Source: Chinchilla lanigera (taxonomy: Eukaryota > Chordata > Mammalia > Rodentia > Chinchillidae). From it: a stretch of DNA of 64,000 nucleotides. The stretch lies in assembly GCF_000276665.1 (NCBI RefSeq), contig NW_004955467.1, positions 574,776 through 638,775 on the forward strand, given 5' to 3'. The notes beneath the pieces are model-generated. The model was not told where the DNA came from. It did no database searches and saw only the letters and a list, made by a program, of their open reading frames with translations. Shown in pieces: positions 1 to 13,471 of the stretch. The position numbers and the translations under genes were made by a program. Within the stretch, counting starts at the first letter, position 1, and the number at the start of each line of letters is the position of its first letter.

Positions 1-686
1 CACTCCATTCCTGAGTCCCCACTAGATAGGACCCGCAGGGCCTGCTCTGCCTCATCGCCCTTCCGGGGTCCAGCATGCAAGTCATTGGGAGCGGTAGGCT
101 ACAGAAGGCTGTGCGAAGGGCCGAGAGTCCCAGGGCGGTGACTGATTCTGAGGAACGAGTCTGAGGCAGCTCCTAGAGGAGGGTCCCTTTTACCAGGGCC
201 TTGAAGCATGAGAATAAGAGAATTGCTTCCCACCGGAAAGGGCTGGCAGTGTGTTTGTGACTTAGTCACTTTCCTCACTGCTGGGACACGATACCTGACA
301 CCCTCGGTTTAAAGAAGCAGAGGTTTATTTTGGCTCACGTCTTTTAGTTCCGAGTTGGCTGGCTCCAAGGTAGGATGCATGGTGGAAGGGCCTCGGCAGA
401 GGGAGGGCGGCTGTTCACGGCAGGAGGGTCAGGAAGCAAAGAGAGAAGGGAAGATCCAGGAAGAGAGATGCACCCTTCTAGATCACACCCCTGCAAACAG
501 CAAGTCAGCTAAAGCACCCCCATAATTCAATCATTTTCCAAAAGCCCTGCCTCTGAGCACATGAGGCTCTTGGGAGATATTCTTGATCTAAAGCATAACA
601 GTTTAGGAGTGGGTTCAGACTGCTTGGTGTAGGCCGGGTCAGGGGCACCCATGGTTACCCTGGACATATCTTCATCTTGAAGCTTT

Positions 687-846
687 TGTTTTTTTTTTTT
701 GGTCTTTTTGAGATAGGGTCTTGCTATGCACTTCAGGCTGGCCTTGAGCTCACTTTGTAGCCCAGGCTGGTCTCAAACTTGCAATGATCCTCCTGCCTCA
801 GCCTCCCGAGTGCTGAGATTACAGGCATGCGCCATCACGCCTGGCC
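687..846 (-). repeat. B1-type SINE
   Basis: The plus strand shows a T run, then TTTTTGAGATAGGGTC, the middle TTGTAGCCCAGGCTGG, and the reversed B1 5' end ATCACGCCTGGC, so the element is on the minus strand. This 7SL-derived family recurs many times in the window with the same diagnostic words. Confidence 0.9.
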
Positions 847-1054
847 ATCTTGGAGCTTTAATCCTAAACCTTTAGCAAAGCAGCAGACCAGCCCTGGGCT
901 GACAGGTGGCAGGTGTGGGACAGAGGAGCAGCAGACCTGGAGGGGGCAGGATGCCACCCTCTTATCGGGAAGACTGTAGGTCTGCGGGAATCCGTGCTGC
1001 TGGAGAACTGGATTTAGAAATGTTCTGCGTCCAAAAGAGGAGGCATTGTTTACC

Positions 1055-1240
1055 TTTTTTTTTTTTTCTCTGATACTGAGGGTTGAACCCAGGTCCATTG
1101 TGCAAAACTACATTCCCCAGCTCTTGTTTAATTCTTTATTTTGAGATGGGGGTCTCACTAAGTTACCCAGGCCACTTGCTATTCTTCTGCTTTAGCCTCC
1201 CAGAGTGCTGGGATTACAGGGGTATACCACCATACTGGGC
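1055..1240 (-). repeat. B1-dID composite SINE, diverged
   Basis: On the plus strand a T run is followed by a reversed tRNA-like monomer (GGTTGAACCCAGG, which includes the B box) and directly by a reversed B1 monomer ending CATACTGGGC. That order is a B1-degenerate-ID dimer on the minus strand, a family known from squirrels, dormice, beavers and hystricomorphs. Confidence 0.7.
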
Positions 1241-1267
1241 TTTTTGCTTTGCTTTTTATTGTTCTGT

Positions 1268-1398
1268 TTTTATGATACAGGGTCTTGCTATGGCCTTGAA
1301 CTCGCTGTGTAATCCAGGCTGGCCTCAAACTCAAGGTGATCTTTTTGACTCAGCCTCCTGATTCCTGGGACAACTGGAGTGTGCCCCCTTGCCTGGCC
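1268..1398 (-). repeat. B1-type SINE, diverged
   Basis: Reversed B1 core (GGGTCTTGCTATGG, TGTAATCCAGGCTGG, GCCTGGC) with many substitutions. It abuts the preceding composite SINE. Confidence 0.75.
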
Positions 1399-2744
1399 TT
1401 TGCTTAAATTTTTAACTATTAAGTCTCTAACCTGGAGGTTGGCTCTCACCCTTCATATGAACAAAATGAGACTCAGACTGTGGCTCAGGAGGCCAAGAGC
1501 CATCTCCCTTAAGTGGCCATCTGGTGCCCCCACCTGTGCTGGCCCTGCCCCCAGTTACCAAGGTCCCTGGCTCTGAGCCCCACAAGCCACCTGAATGGGA
1601 CAGCTTCTAACCTGGCTCCTTCCTAGTTGGGCCCTGGGGCTGGTCTGTGCCCCCTTGCAGGTCCTAGCTCAGCCAAATGGGCCCAGGCCAGCAGGACAGG
1701 CGCCTGCAGGGCCCCAGCCAACCCCCCATCAAGCAGGGCACCTGAGCTCTGGCTTTGGAGACAGGGGTACCACAGTGCAGCGAGGTGGCCGGCCAGCTGG
1801 GAAGGCCACTGAAGGTCCGCACAGGGCGGGCAGGAAAGTGGGCCTGGGCGTCAGGCTCAGCCCTGGGGTCACCGTACAGTGAGAATTTGGACGTAGATAA
1901 GATCTGGGACATTATTAATATCGCAATTGGAATAATGACTGCTATTGTTATGCGACAGTCATCAATCGGGGGCATGTTAGAGCAAGTGTGAGCACAATAC
2001 AGATGTGGCCCCAGTCCCAGCCTTCTGGCTGGGGAGCTCTGGGCAGGTGGTGCTGCACTGGGGCCTCAGTTTCCCCTCCACACAGGACCTGATCTTCTCT
2101 TCCCAGCCCTGGGCAGGCCCAGCCATGCCTGCCACAGGGAAGGGAGTCATAGCAGTGGCACCTGCCCACTGTCCTGGTCCATGCCAGTGCCACTTCAGTC
2201 CCAACCCTGGGTGGCCTGTCTGGTGTAGGATGTGGGAGGCTCAGGGCAGGTCCTCTGCCCAGTCCCTGCCAGGGCAGGCTCTGCCCAGCCTGTTGGGGAG
2301 AGCAGGCGTCTCCTCAGCTGGGCTGGGAGGGGCTCAACACCATTTGGTGGGAGGCTGGAAATGCTGGGAGATGAGAATGAGAGGGGCCCATGAGTGTCCA
2401 AGAAGGTGTGAAGGAGATGAGACAGACATATATCGGAGCCAGATCTTGAGTCTGGATGTTATGATTTTATGCTGAGAGCAATGGGGAGCCACATAAGGTT
2501 CCTGAAGGAAAAAGAGAGGGCATAAAGCATCAGATCCTCCTCTCACACCAGCAGGCTTTAGTCTAGTCAGGATTATTCTAGGAATCTCTGCAAGGAATTG
2601 CAGGAATTGGGAAGGGGAGAGGAAGGAGGAAAATTCAGAGCTAAGACTGTGTTGAAGAGGTGTGAAAGCGATGCTGTTGATCATGACTTGCTCAGAGGTA
2701 GCAATTTAATTTTGCCAATAGGGTAACGTCAGCATCTTCTGCTC

Positions 2745-2850
2745 ACTTAACCCCAGAAGAAGTGCTGTCATTAAACTGAGGTTCAGAGAAGATAAGCAAC
2801 TTGCCTAAGGTCACCCACAAATAGTCGCCTGGCTCAGAGCCCACTGTAGA
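2745..2850 (-). repeat. MIR-like remnant
   Basis: AAACTGAGGTTCAGAGAAG followed by AACTTGCCTAAGGTCAC is the reversed core of the ancient tRNA-derived MIR SINE. Confidence 0.6.
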
Positions 2851-3044
2851 GGGCTCTCCACATCTGGGGTGGGGGACTCCCTGGGTCTTACATGGAGTAA
2901 GGCAGTAAGATCCTCCCACCTGTACCTCAACCCCTACTCCAGGTCTCACCATGAGAGAGGCCTGGATCCAGGTGGTAGTGTGGGGCAGCAGGCAGGGGTG
3001 CTGGGCTGAGGTCGCCTCTCCTAGCTATGGGTCCTCTTTCCCAG

Positions 3045-3213
3045 CTATGGGGACCAGGTGCAGCATTTTAAGGTTCTGCGTGAGGCCTCAGGGAAGTACT
3101 TCCTGTGGGACGAGAAGTTCAACTCTCTGAATGAACTGGTCGACTTCTACCGCACCACCACCATTGCCAAGCGGAGGCAGGTCTTCCTGCGTGATGAGGA
3201 ACCTCTGCTACAG
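3045..3213 (+). CDS. GRAP: GRAP penultimate coding exon (C-terminal half of SH2)
   Basis: A 169-bp exon with acceptor TTTCCCAG ending at 3044 and donor GTAGGT at 3214. The frame is entered with one base completing a split codon, then reads Tyr-Gly-Asp-Gln and runs to a phase-0 end. It contains the SH2 segment [20 protein letters not shown]. The Trp in KYFLW matches Trp121 of GRB2, which sets preference for Asn at pY+2, so the pYxN specificity is expected to be kept. It continues through [13 protein letters not shown]. The last codon is Gln where I recall Lys in human. A second AG acceptor in near-identical context lies 20 bp upstream (see findings). Confidence 0.95.
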
Positions 3214-5002
3214 GTAGGTGTGGGAGGGGCACAAGCCTCTGCCACCTCTGTATCTGTGTGCCCTACTCTGCTGCTATCAGAGGTAGGCCCAGCCCAAGCC
3301 CCAAGGCCATATCCCAGTAGGGGTGTAGTGGGACAAGAGGGATGGGCCAGGATCCGGAGGATGGAGGTGGGAGCCATCCTGCTGGGGCGAACCATTCTGA
3401 CTTGTTCTCAGCTCCTAGTGGGTGGCACAGAGCAGGAGCTCAATATATGTCTGTTGAATGAATGAACAGATAGACATGTGCTATACCTACTGAGTACCAC
3501 ACCCCTTCTGGTCTCTGTGCTCTGGGATCCTGAGCAGTCCCACTATACAGATGAGGAAACTGAGGCTCCAAGTGATATGCTTTCCTCAAGGCTGAACGCC
3601 TAGAATGCTCCATCTTGGTTTCTGCTCCGCAACAAGAAGCTGGCTCAGCCAGGGTGTGGGGAGATGTGCACATCTGTGGGCACGGTCCTGGCTATGTGGG
3701 GGTCTGTGCACCCCTTGTCCTCACAATAACAGCAACTTGCTAGCATCCAGCCCTGTCATCAAGGGACCCCAAGGACCAGCTGTCACTCTCACTAAGACGA
3801 TGACACTGGCCAGTGGGGTCATGAGCCCTGACATGCTGTTTTTCCTGGAAAGGGAGGGTGAGACCTTGGGACACGTGAAGTTGGGCTGTGCAGGGAGGAT
3901 GGGGAGCATGGCCATAGTCAAGGTCTTGGGAGTGGCTGTCATGTCCCCAAACGTCTTGTATGACCTGAGGGCTAGTTCAGCCCTTAGTTGGGCCTCAGTT
4001 TCCCCTGTGTCTTAACAGGATGAGTCTGGGGGTGTGAACGCCAGGAAAATGAAACAAGGCCTCAGCAGGCTCCGTTGGTGGACTCTGCTTGGCAGGGCTT
4101 GTCACCCAGCCCTCTGTCCTGCTGCCCACTGCCTGGGGCAGTCCTGCCCCTGGAGAGTGGGAGGGAGCCAGGGTGGAGCTGAGGGGCCAGCGGAGCCTGC
4201 CCTGCACCCACATCCTTGCTCTGGCCTGAGCCCAAGGTCACCCATGCAGTGGAGTGACTGCAGAGCTGGCTCAGTCTCCTGAGACTTGCGACGCCTCCTC
4301 CTTCCGGGGCAGAGAACCGCTGATTACAGTGTCTCTTCTGATTCTATCACCATCCTGGATGGGACTCTGTAGGCTCAGAGCTGGGATCCTGCTGGGGCAG
4401 GTAGGGCCAGAGCGCTGGGTGCCACCATCCTGTCGCCGAGCACACGTGCCACAGAGAACCCCGCACACCTACTGCGCATGGGAGAGGAGCCAGCCCCACA
4501 CAGGGGGGACGCTCTGAGGCCCTGCTTGGAGACAGACGGGGCTGCAGCCCAGCCTGACTACCCTGGGGCAGCACCAAGTGGGAACCATGTCCCCGGCCGT
4601 GGGCAACAGCGGGAAGCACAACCCTTGGCTGCACAACCCTGTACAGTGGATGCAGCCCTCTCCTGCGGTCCATACCTGAGCCAGCTACCCTGGCTCCTGC
4701 ACAGCTGGGGAAATGAGACCAGGAGAGCCAGACACCAACCAGGGTCCTACCGAAGGACTAGGACCTGGGTCCCCCGCAGCCCTCCTGTCTCTGCCAGGCT
4801 GCCAGGAGCCAGATGCTCTATGAGAATGAAATAATGCAGGGCCCTGGGCAGTGCAAAGCCCATGGGACAGGGTGGTCACCCGTGTGGAATTGGTCGGGTG
4901 CAATGCTTCCCCAGGACTCCTCCCCACCCGAGTCGACCTCCTAGGGTCCTCCAGGTCTGGGGCTTCCAAAGCCACCCCACTAACTGCTTTCTCCCCTCGC
5001 AG
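3214..5002 (+). other. GRAP last intron
   Basis: About 1.8 kb of GC-rich sequence. The segment 3410-3590 carries MIR/L2-like words (a GAATGAATGAAC end, then ATGAGGAAACTGAGGC). No exon or young repeat was seen. Confidence 0.7.
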
Positions 5003-5188
5003 TCGCCCCGTGCCTGCTTCGCTCAGGCCCAGTTCGACTTCTTGGCCCAGGACCCTTCACAGCTCAGCTTCCGCCGCGGGGACATCATCGAGGTCCTGGA
5101 GCGCCCGGACCCGCACTGGTGGCGAGGTCGTTCCTGCGGGCGCGTGGGCTTCTTCCCGCGGAGCTACGTGCAGCCGGTGCACCTGTGA
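5003..5188 (+). CDS. GRAP: GRAP last coding exon (C-terminal SH3) and stop
   Basis: The acceptor is CCCCTCGCAG ending at 5002; the exon starts Ser-Pro-Arg-Ala-Cys-Phe and ends at TGA 5186-5188, giving 61 residues as in human. SH3 hallmarks in order: AQFDF (the ALYDF motif), the acidic RT loop, RRGDIIEVLE, the double Trp in DPHWWRG, and FPRSYV at the 3-10 helix. All aromatic residues that bind proline-rich ligands are present, so the domain should be functional. The exon is GC-rich. Confidence 0.96.
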   Translation, partial: SPRACFAQAQFDFLAQDPSQLSFRRGDIIEVLERPDPHWWRGRSCGRVGFFPRSYVQPVHL

Positions 5189-6576
5189 GCGCTGCAGAGC
5201 CGCCGGGGCGAGCAAGAACTGCTGTCCGGACCAGGATGCGGACGTCCTGCCCGGGTTACAGCGAGCTCGGCGGAAAGTCTGAGACTGAACTTTGGGTCTG
5301 CACGGCCCGGGGACCCTTAGCAAAAACTTTGACCAGCCCCCATCGCCCAGAGCTGCGCGGTATTTAGTAGGCACGGCCAGGTGGTGCCAAGCTTGCGGCC
5401 TGGCCGCTCCCCATTGGCCCCAGCGGTGTGATGTCATGGGGCGGGCTCTCCGGAGGCCCCTCCCACCGCCGTCAAAGGCCTAATCCTGGGGAGCGCTGAG
5501 GACTGCGGCTCAACTCAGAGAATCGTGGGGTTCCTGGGTGGGCGCGCCTGAGCAGACAGCTTGCATAAAGGCCCTCGGCCTTTGGGGAGGGAGTTCACCT
5601 CCAAGGACCTAGACTTACCAGGGCCTGTGCTTCTCCGCAACCCCATGCCTGTGGGCTCCCCATGCCTCAGACCTCTGACCCCCACAGACACTTGAGGTGC
5701 GGCTGAGGCCGTGAGACCCGAACGCAGGGGGCGGTGGTGCAAAGGTGATGGCTCCGTTACTGTTTGCTGCTGGCATGGACAGCTATGGCAGGCAGACCCG
5801 GGCCCCGCGCGTGGGGAAACCGAGCTGCTGGGGCTCTCCTTTCGTCCTGGCTCTACACAGACCAGGGTCTGGCCACTTGTGGGCAGACAGGGCAGTCCAC
5901 AGGCCAGTGGGGTGTTGGGGCTAGAGCTGGATTTTGGTCGGCCAGCAGTGGGAAAAAAGGGACAGGCAGCCTAGGTAGAGGCCCGCCTTGAGTGAAGGTG
6001 GGACATCCAGATGGAAACAAATGGACGCCTTCGGGAGCAGGAGGACAAAGTGGGATTTGGGAAGGGTTGGAATGCCAGGCACCTGGCAGAGGGATCTTGA
6101 ACACGGTGCAAGAAAGCTCCCTGGCCCACCAGGAGACGGCAGGGTGGAAGAGGAGCCCATGAAGCTCCTGCAGCCCCGTTAGGAGGACCTGTGTTGTAGG
6201 TGTGTGGGGCTCCCCCTCTGTTCAGGGCTGGCCCAAGGCCCTTTGAGTACTGAGCCCTGGCAAATTCCACTGCTTCTACCACGGGCCTGTGTATTCAACA
6301 TAAAAACCATGGAACCAATATAACAATGTCCATCGCAAATCTCATTTTCTTCTGAACTATGATTTTTATGCTAATTTTGAAATAGTACGTTCTTTTTTCT
6401 CATTATCCCCCTAATTTTTCAGGGTCTTTTCTTTGCTGGCTCAGCCAATCAATGGGCACGGACCGGCTCTGTAGCTGTGAGGGGAGTCAGGCCTCCTCTG
6501 GGTCCAGTGTTCACTCTAGGGAGACAGTGTGGCCTAAGGACTCCAGGCTGCCTCCCTCCTGCCCAGAATGGCAGCA
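5189..6576. other. GRAP 3' UTR and convergent GRAP/SLC5A10 interval
   Basis: This 1.39-kb stretch lies between the GRAP stop and the SLC5A10 stop on the opposite strand, so both 3' UTRs must share or divide it. No canonical AATAAA was seen on either strand. Weak variants are CATAAA on the minus strand (TTTATG near 6364) and AATATA on the plus strand near 6315. The transcript ends are therefore unresolved. An AT-rich patch at about 6295-6425 is the likely place for both. Confidence 0.6.
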
Positions 6577-6683
6577 TCAGGCAAAGTAGGCATAGAAGAA
6601 GATGTTGACGCACATGAGCAGGACAGCATTGAAGCCACACACACGGGCCCAGAAAAGGCGTTTGTGGGGTGTCTGGCTGTCAC
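6577..6683 (-). CDS. SLC5A10: SLC5A10 exon 15 (last helix, stop)
   Basis: 107 coding bases, about residues 562-596, from acceptor CTCCAG (AG at 6684-6685 on the complement) to TGA at 6577-6579. It encodes the final membrane helix ([20 protein letters not shown]) and the SGLT-typical C-terminus ending HAYFA/YAYFA. The linker before it is short, as in human SGLT5 and unlike the long SGLT1 loop. Confidence 0.95.
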
Positions 6684-6797
6684 CTGGAGGGAGGTGGGAG
6701 GGACAGATGAGGGATGCAAGGCTACCCCCCTGAACCCACTCTTGCAGCCCCAGCCTCAGGGTGGAGAGCTGGGGAGGGCTGAGGGTCACACAAGTAC

Positions 6798-6855
6798 CTG
6801 CTTTGACTCTCAGGGGCAGGTCCTGAGCCAGTGTCCACCAGGTAAGGTTCTCGAT
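6798..6855 (-). CDS. SLC5A10: SLC5A10 exon 14
   Basis: 58 bp, about residues 543-562, [15 protein letters not shown] then RVKAG, in the loop between the last two helices. Acceptor TTGCAG lies at 6856 and donor GTACTTG at 6797. It enters at phase 0 and leaves one base for the next exon, which fits exon 15. Confidence 0.93.
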
Positions 6856-7097
6856 CTGCAAGGCATGTGAGGGATGGAGTGTGGTGGGACAGGGGGGTCC
6901 AGAGAGGGCCAGGGTCAGGATGGAAAGAGGAAGCTGAGCTTGAAAGGGGACAGAAGTTACAGCAAGGCAGGGTTAGGGGTCAAAGACTAGAAAATTCTGG
7001 AGTTGGAGCGGGTCAGGGATCAGGACAGGAGCAGAGTGAGAGAATGTTGGGATTTAGGTCAAGAAGCCTACAGGGTCAAAGGTCAGGGAAAGCTCAC

Positions 7098-7313
7098 CTG
7101 AACTTGCCGGGGGGGTGCAGTTAGCAGGCTTCCGGCGGCCACAACAGCACCCGTGAGCATAAAGAGGGCAATAGCAAAGTGCAGATAGTGGATGCTTCGG
7201 AGGATGGCCGGCCGTGTGTCTGGATCACCGCAGGGTGGAGCTGGGTGCAGGAATTCCAGGACCAGCCTTGTGGCACCCACCACCAGCCCAGCCATCAGGC
7301 CCCAGAAGGCTCC
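7098..7313 (-). CDS. SLC5A10: SLC5A10 exon 13
   Basis: 216 bp and 72 whole codons, about residues 471-542. It starts [20 protein letters not shown] and contains [18 protein letters not shown], two membrane helices near the C-terminus. Donor GTGAGC; acceptor CCCAG. Confidence 0.95.
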
Positions 7314-7439
7314 CTGGGGAGGAAAGAGGCTAGCAGTGGCAGAAAGACAAGCCCCCACCCTCTCCTGAGGCATTGAGGGAAGGTCTGAGGGCACCATGAC
7401 GTGTCCACAGGAGGAGGTGGAGAGCTCCTGGCTGCCCAC

Positions 7440-7608
7440 CTGTTCATTAGCACGCCGCCAGAAGATGCCCAGGATGAAGACTGCGGTCACTGGGGGGGCT
7501 AGGGAGCTGGTCACAGACTGCATGTAGATGAAAAGTTGTCCTCCGTTGGAGCCCTGCAGGATGGGGATCCATGCCACGCTCACACCAATGAGCACCACAA
7601 TGACCAGC
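7440..7608 (-). CDS. SLC5A10: SLC5A10 exon 12 (sugar-site glutamine)
   Basis: 169 bp, about residues 414-470: [18 protein letters not shown], then [21 protein letters not shown] and WRRANEQ. The Gln in YMQS aligns with SGLT1 Gln457, a sugar ligand, and is kept. Donor GTGGGC, acceptor CGACAG; its first base completes an Arg codon split with exon 11. Confidence 0.95.
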
Positions 7609-10600
7609 CTGTCGGCGACAGTGGGTGGTGGGTGTCCAGAGACTCAGCCCTGCACCTTCCTCTGTCACTGAGATGTGCTCTCTTGCTTCTCTGTCCACTG
7701 CAGCCTCCTCTGGTTTACTCCACCAGTGAGTGCCTGCTGCTTCTGCTCAAGACCCTGGCAAAGCTCCCTGCTGCTGGTAGACTCAGTCTCTGACCCCCAC
7801 CACTGCCTGCTTCTTGTCTCCCCTGCGATCTGCTGAGTTAGCCCTTGGAGTACCCTTGGGGGCTGCTCCCCTCCAAGGGACCTGTGCCAGCTCCATGTGC
7901 ACATTTTCTTGGGTGTCTTCTTGTCTCCTGCCTATCTCCCTCTTCAGACTGGATACTCCAGGAGGGTAGGTATCTCCCACTTTAGTTCAACTCACAGAGG
8001 GTGCTCATTTCACATTTGGGGGCTGCAAATGACCTACTGCTCGCACTGGGCCACACTGAACTCTTGGTGGTTCTCTGAATACACCATGCTCTGGTGAGCT
8101 GTCAGGGCTTTGTAGGGACCGCAGCTGCGCACCTACCCCATCCACCCCCATCCACCTCAAGGTGATCACTGATTTAGGAGGGCAAGGTTTGGAGCCGGGT
8201 AGCTTGGGCTCCAAAAGGAGCCTGAGCCCTTCTGGCTCCCCTGCCTTACCTCTCTGAGAGGCTGAGCACCCCTCCACAGCGGGTGCCTCATTCCTCCCCT
8301 GGGTGCAGGGCCCTATGTTGAACAGGCCCTGGTGCCTGCCCAGCCCTTGGTCCAGCAAAGAAAACAGACCAGCCTAGCAGGGCTGTACTTCGGGAGCCCC
8401 AGGGGAAGCATCCATCTAGGGTGCTTCCAGGAGGAGGGGTCCTGGGGCCTTGAGAGGCTATAAGCTCAGGGGACAAGGCTGAGGTGGGTGTTCCATCTGC
8501 TCCTTTGTGGCTGAGCACCCCTTACCTCGTCCTGGGCCAGTTGGGGTTGTTATTCCCAGGGAGGGAGGTGGGGGCAGCTGCTGGAGCCCAGCCCCCTGGG
8601 GATGATGGAGGCTGTGTGCAGCAGGGCGGGCCCCTTCCCCTGGCTGCCCGCCTCCCTTTCCTCCCTTTCCTCACTTCCAGGCCTGAGGGAGAGGGTGGAG
8701 GAAGGAGGTGCCACACTGATTAAGGCTAATTAACCCTTAGCCTGGCAGGCGGCGGGTTCTGCCTCTTCAAAGGCCCAGGCGGCCGCCATTACCTGCCCAC
8801 CCCACCCTTCGAGACTAGACTCAGCATCTCTGAGCTGGGGCCGTGGCCTCTGCAGCCAGCCTGGTTCAGCTGCCACCTGATTCAGCTGCCACCAGGTTGC
8901 TGAGGTCCCCCCAACCCAGAGACTGTGCCTTTTGCTGGAATGCCCTTCTTCCCAGCAACCCTTCTCAGCTCCAAGGAAGCCGGAAGAGCTGTGCCCTTCC
9001 AGCCTGTCCATCATGGCCCTGGCTGCTGCCCTGGTCGCGGGGAGCTCCTGTGGGGGTGGCCCAAGATCACTGAGTCTTTCATATTGTCCAGCGTGGCAGG
9101 ATTCTGGGGAGGAGGGAAAGCAGGTAGCAGGGAGGAACAGGAGGAACAGAAGCTCTGAGGTGTGGGGCTTGGGGCTACAGAGATCAAGGGCCAAAGGTAG
9201 AGGTCATCACCCCACTTTCCCCCAGTGACAGCTCTTCTGGCTTCCTGATGAGACTGCTGCTGGGGTCACTGGCATGCCCCTACCCTGCCCTGCCTTCCAC
9301 TCCAGGCTCCTGGGGAGAACGCAGGCTGGCAGGGCTGGTGGTCAGGTGGGAAGCAGTAGGAAGGGCAGCCAAGGGTGTGGGTGAGGGTTGGTATCTGACA
9401 GGAGGAGTAACTACATCAGGACCAGGGCCTCAGATGGGAGCAGGGCAGAAGCTGCTTCTGAGGGCACCAGAGGCATGGGCAGGCGTAAGGCCAGGCACGA
9501 GGCTGCCTGGGTCCCAGGTCGGGATGCTAGAGCATGGAGGGGATTAGCCAGGGACAACACCATGGCTAGAAAGGGGCAGGGCCCCTGGCACAGCAGCAGA
9601 GGACAGGTAGGGAGCTGGGATTTCTAGCGGTCAGGGGCGCGTGCCCAGGATGCAGGGCAGGGAGCACCTACACAGAATGGCAGGAGGATCCTTGCTTGTG
9701 ATGAGCTCACACTGCTGACTGGCGTGTCCTAACAGCACCCTTCCAACAGGAGCCTGGCTGTTTGCATCACCAAGACAACTACCTGGGGCTCTAGGGAGTC
9801 CCCACCCCAAAGCCAGAGGCTGTACAGTTGCGTTGGCTGAGCCAGCACTAGAAGGATGTGCCCTGCACCAGCAGAGTGGGGCCTGAGTGGCCTGGAGGGG
9901 AAGAGGTGGGCAGAACCTGGAGATGACCCAAGTGGATACTCTGGTACATGACCTCTACTATTCATGGCCAAGTTTACCTCTGTAGATGCCTGGGTACCCT
10001 GCCAGGTTTGGGCACAGAGGGTGGGACCACATACAGCCCTGTCCTCAGGGATTCGCCAGCCCTGTGGGGAGGAGTGTCCAGAGAGACATCTGGGCACACA
10101 GGAGAGAGAAAGGCTTATTCCTCGGTTGGGAGTATCAGGGAGGGCTACACAGAGAGGCCACTTGGGCTGAGTCAGTGAGTTGAGCAAGGAGGGTTATAAG
10201 CAGGGCCAAGAGGAAATTGGCAGGAGCTCAGTGGGGCAGAAGTACAGAGGCCAGTGAGCCCTGCAGCCTGTGTGGGGCCAGTCCTGCTGCGGGCTCAGGG
10301 GCCTCGGTGGGGCAGCAGGCTCAGATTGTAGGGCGGCAGAGCTCTGACACTGCGAGGACAGGGAGGGCTGATCCTAGCAGAGGGAACCTAGTTCAGGGTA
10401 AGGGCAGCATGTGAGAGAGGGCTACGGCCATGCAGGGCTGGACAGGAGAGCAGTTCAAGGGGTAGGATACATAGGCTCCTCCAGCTCCCTCTTCCCCTCA
10501 TTTCTGGCATTCTCTTTTCTCTGGCAAATTCCTGTGCATCCCTCAAAGCCCACTTCCGGTGGGTGGGGCCTCATGGGGCTACAGGAGCCCATTACTCACC

Positions 10601-10634
10601 CACTCCCTGGGTTCCAGGCATTCACCAACCATAC
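7609..10634 (-). other. SLC5A10 intron 11
   Basis: About 3 kb of GC-rich unique sequence without recognised SINEs or exons. A short tandem duplication of GATTCAGCTGCCACC-like text lies near 8868-8895, and a homeodomain/HNF1-like half-site lies at 8726-8736 (see findings). Confidence 0.6.
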
Positions 10635-10785
10635 CTTCCCACCAGCAGCAGCTCCCGCTCGCCAGCGTGGAACCGCAGCTGCCTCCAGATGTCCATGGTA
10701 AAGAGTGTGCTGCTGCTGTTAAAGATGGAAGTCAGCGATGACATGAGGGCGGCCATCATCACTGCGATCATCAGCCCTCGCAGAC
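10635..10785 (-). CDS. SLC5A10: SLC5A10 exon 11 (Na+-site helix)
   Basis: 151 bp, about residues 364-414. It encodes [19 protein letters not shown] and then [14 protein letters not shown], the helix that in SGLT1 supplies the Na2-site serines (Ser389/392/393 region). These serines are all present. Acceptor CCCCAG; donor GTATGG. Confidence 0.95.

Positions 10786-13471
<2,686 letters not shown>

Larger units (their letters stand above)
1..3044 (+). other. GRAP intron
   Basis: No exon was recognised. It holds three B1-type SINEs between 687 and 1398 and MIR-like remnants near 2745-2850. A stretch from about 280 to 610 looks like an old unclassified interspersed repeat. An AT-rich patch at 1895-1985 stands out in otherwise GC-rich sequence. 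Confidence 0.7.
3045..5188 (+). other. GRAP: GRAP gene, 3' part (last two coding exons)
   Basis: GRAP is the GRB2-related adaptor of lymphoid and some other cells. It has an SH3-SH2-SH3 layout and links phosphotyrosine receptors to SOS/Ras signalling in the cytoplasm. Only the last two coding exons are here. They encode the C-terminal half of the SH2 domain and the complete C-terminal SH3 domain, and read almost residue for residue like human GRAP (217 aa). The N-terminal SH3 domain and the first half of SH2 must lie left of base 1; I found no further exon in 1-3044. GRB2 and GADS are less good matches: the SH3 tail ending VQPVHL is GRAP-specific. GRAP converges with SLC5A10, as in human. Confidence 0.95.

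Noticed and set aside
280..610. Possible LTR or other old retroelement in the GRAP intron
   Set aside because: Some phrases (GAGGTTTATTTTGGCTCAC) feel repeat-derived, but I cannot name the family or its ends.
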